Shown piece by piece: positions 63,323-64,000 of a DNA stretch of 64,000 nucleotides; positions within the stretch are counted from its first letter, which is position 1, and the number at the start of each line of letters is the position of its first letter. The notes beneath the pieces were generated by a model. It saw nothing but the letters and a program-made list of their open reading frames with translations, ran no database searches and had not been told where the DNA came from. Source of the stretch: Ahaetulla prasina (taxonomy: Eukaryota; Chordata; Lepidosauria; Squamata; Colubridae); NCBI RefSeq assembly GCF_028640845.1, contig NC_080539.1:179565459-179629458 (forward strand), read 5' to 3'. The position numbers and the translations under genes are program-made.

Positions 63323-64000
63323 GTAGAAACAAAATATAATTTTAGCCTTCACGATTTTATGTTGACATCTGAAATAATATAGATTCCTTGAACTATAGAT
63401 TGTAAGAAATGTTTTTACAACCTTGATTCTCTGTCCTCCACCACTCTAATCTTTAGGAATGCCTGAGTATAACAACTGAACAGGAACTTCCTCTTCAGTA
63501 TGTGGTTTGCTCCTCCATACAAATAATTATTGAATCATATCAGACTGGCTCTGTCCTAGAAACTAGCTTTTGGCCCGGAACTACTTTCCAGTAATTCGTT
63601 TTATTCAAAATGTTAGCTATATGTGGAATATTATTTAGGTATAGGTGGAATACAGGTCTTTTATATAAAAGTCTCTGAAATACATGCATTTCAAACCTAG
63701 CATGCTATATTGATAAATATTAGAAGAATTGAGTACTGCGTGGACCCACTGGTCTGATAATCTAGCAATATGAGGTATCAGAAGTTTCTCATCATTGTAC
63801 ATCATCTGAATTTATAATTATTGTCTAAAACTTGTGGTAAATACTGAACACCAATTCATTAAAATTTTAATAGATTTTAAATTAGTTTTATAGCTGCATA
63901 AAAGTTATTGAGTGAAAAGTCTGCAAATTGTTTATTTAATTTTATTTAATCAATCACAGAAGCACCTTAATTAAATTAAATCAACTTTGAAATTGATTTA
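63323..64000 (-). other. TRAM2 intron 1, nothing recognised
   Basis: AT-rich sequence to the window edge. Confidence 0.45.

Overview
The window is vertebrate nuclear DNA, almost certainly from a squamate reptile and probably a snake. Three multi-exon or single-exon genes match known proteins in the order PAQR8 (+), EFHC1 (+), TRAM2 (-), which is the order I recall for human 6p12. The repeats are squamate in type: Bov-B (RTE) LINE fragments, a Sauria-type SINE with a Bov-B-like tail, several CR1 copies (two with an ACATA-type tail, one beside an AATAG-like stretch as seen in snakes), L2-like 3' ends with a conserved stem-loop, tRNA-derived MIR-like SINEs, and hAT and TA-flanked MITEs. The species call is inference; the gene identities rest on long protein matches and consistent splice junctions.

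Layout. 1-3090: Bov-B fragment, SINE/CR1 chimera and AT-rich flank. 3090-4260: CpG island, the likely PAQR8 promoter with a non-coding first exon. 4260-15310: PAQR8 intron with a Rex-like LINE, SINEs, a U2 snRNA pseudogene, a hAT MITE and a Bov-B 3' end with a perfect target duplication. 15311 to about 18.9 kb: PAQR8 coding exon (353 aa) and a probable long 3' UTR. 20.2-22.8 kb: a 2.6 kb CR1 carrying endonuclease and reverse transcriptase remnants. 24.5-39.6 kb: EFHC1, 11 coding exons, 641 aa, complete, with an RFX X-box and an NRF1-like site just upstream of the start codon. 40.67-64.0 kb: TRAM2 on the minus strand, exons 2-11 (332 aa); exon 1 lies beyond the right edge. EFHC1 and TRAM2 converge tail to tail about 1 kb apart. 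The repeat-poor block 40.67-45.67 kb is best read as the long TRAM2 3' UTR.

The three genes do not form a pathway. PAQR8 is a membrane progestin receptor, EFHC1 is an axonemal microtubule-inner protein, and TRAM2 is an ER translocon-associated protein linked to collagen secretion. All three coding sequences look intact: every exon joins in frame, every splice site is GT-AG, and total lengths match the mammalian proteins.

I see no prokaryote-like operon, CRISPR array or clearly new gene system. The items most worth a second look are: a canonical EF-hand loop in EFHC1 where the human loop, as I recall it, is degenerate; two miR-29 seed matches in the inferred TRAM2 3' UTR; three related hAT elements with 8-bp duplications and very large internal hairpins; a LINE whose 3' UTR carries a proto-microsatellite that expanded in one copy; and a CR1 that stops about 20 bp from a TRAM2 splice donor.
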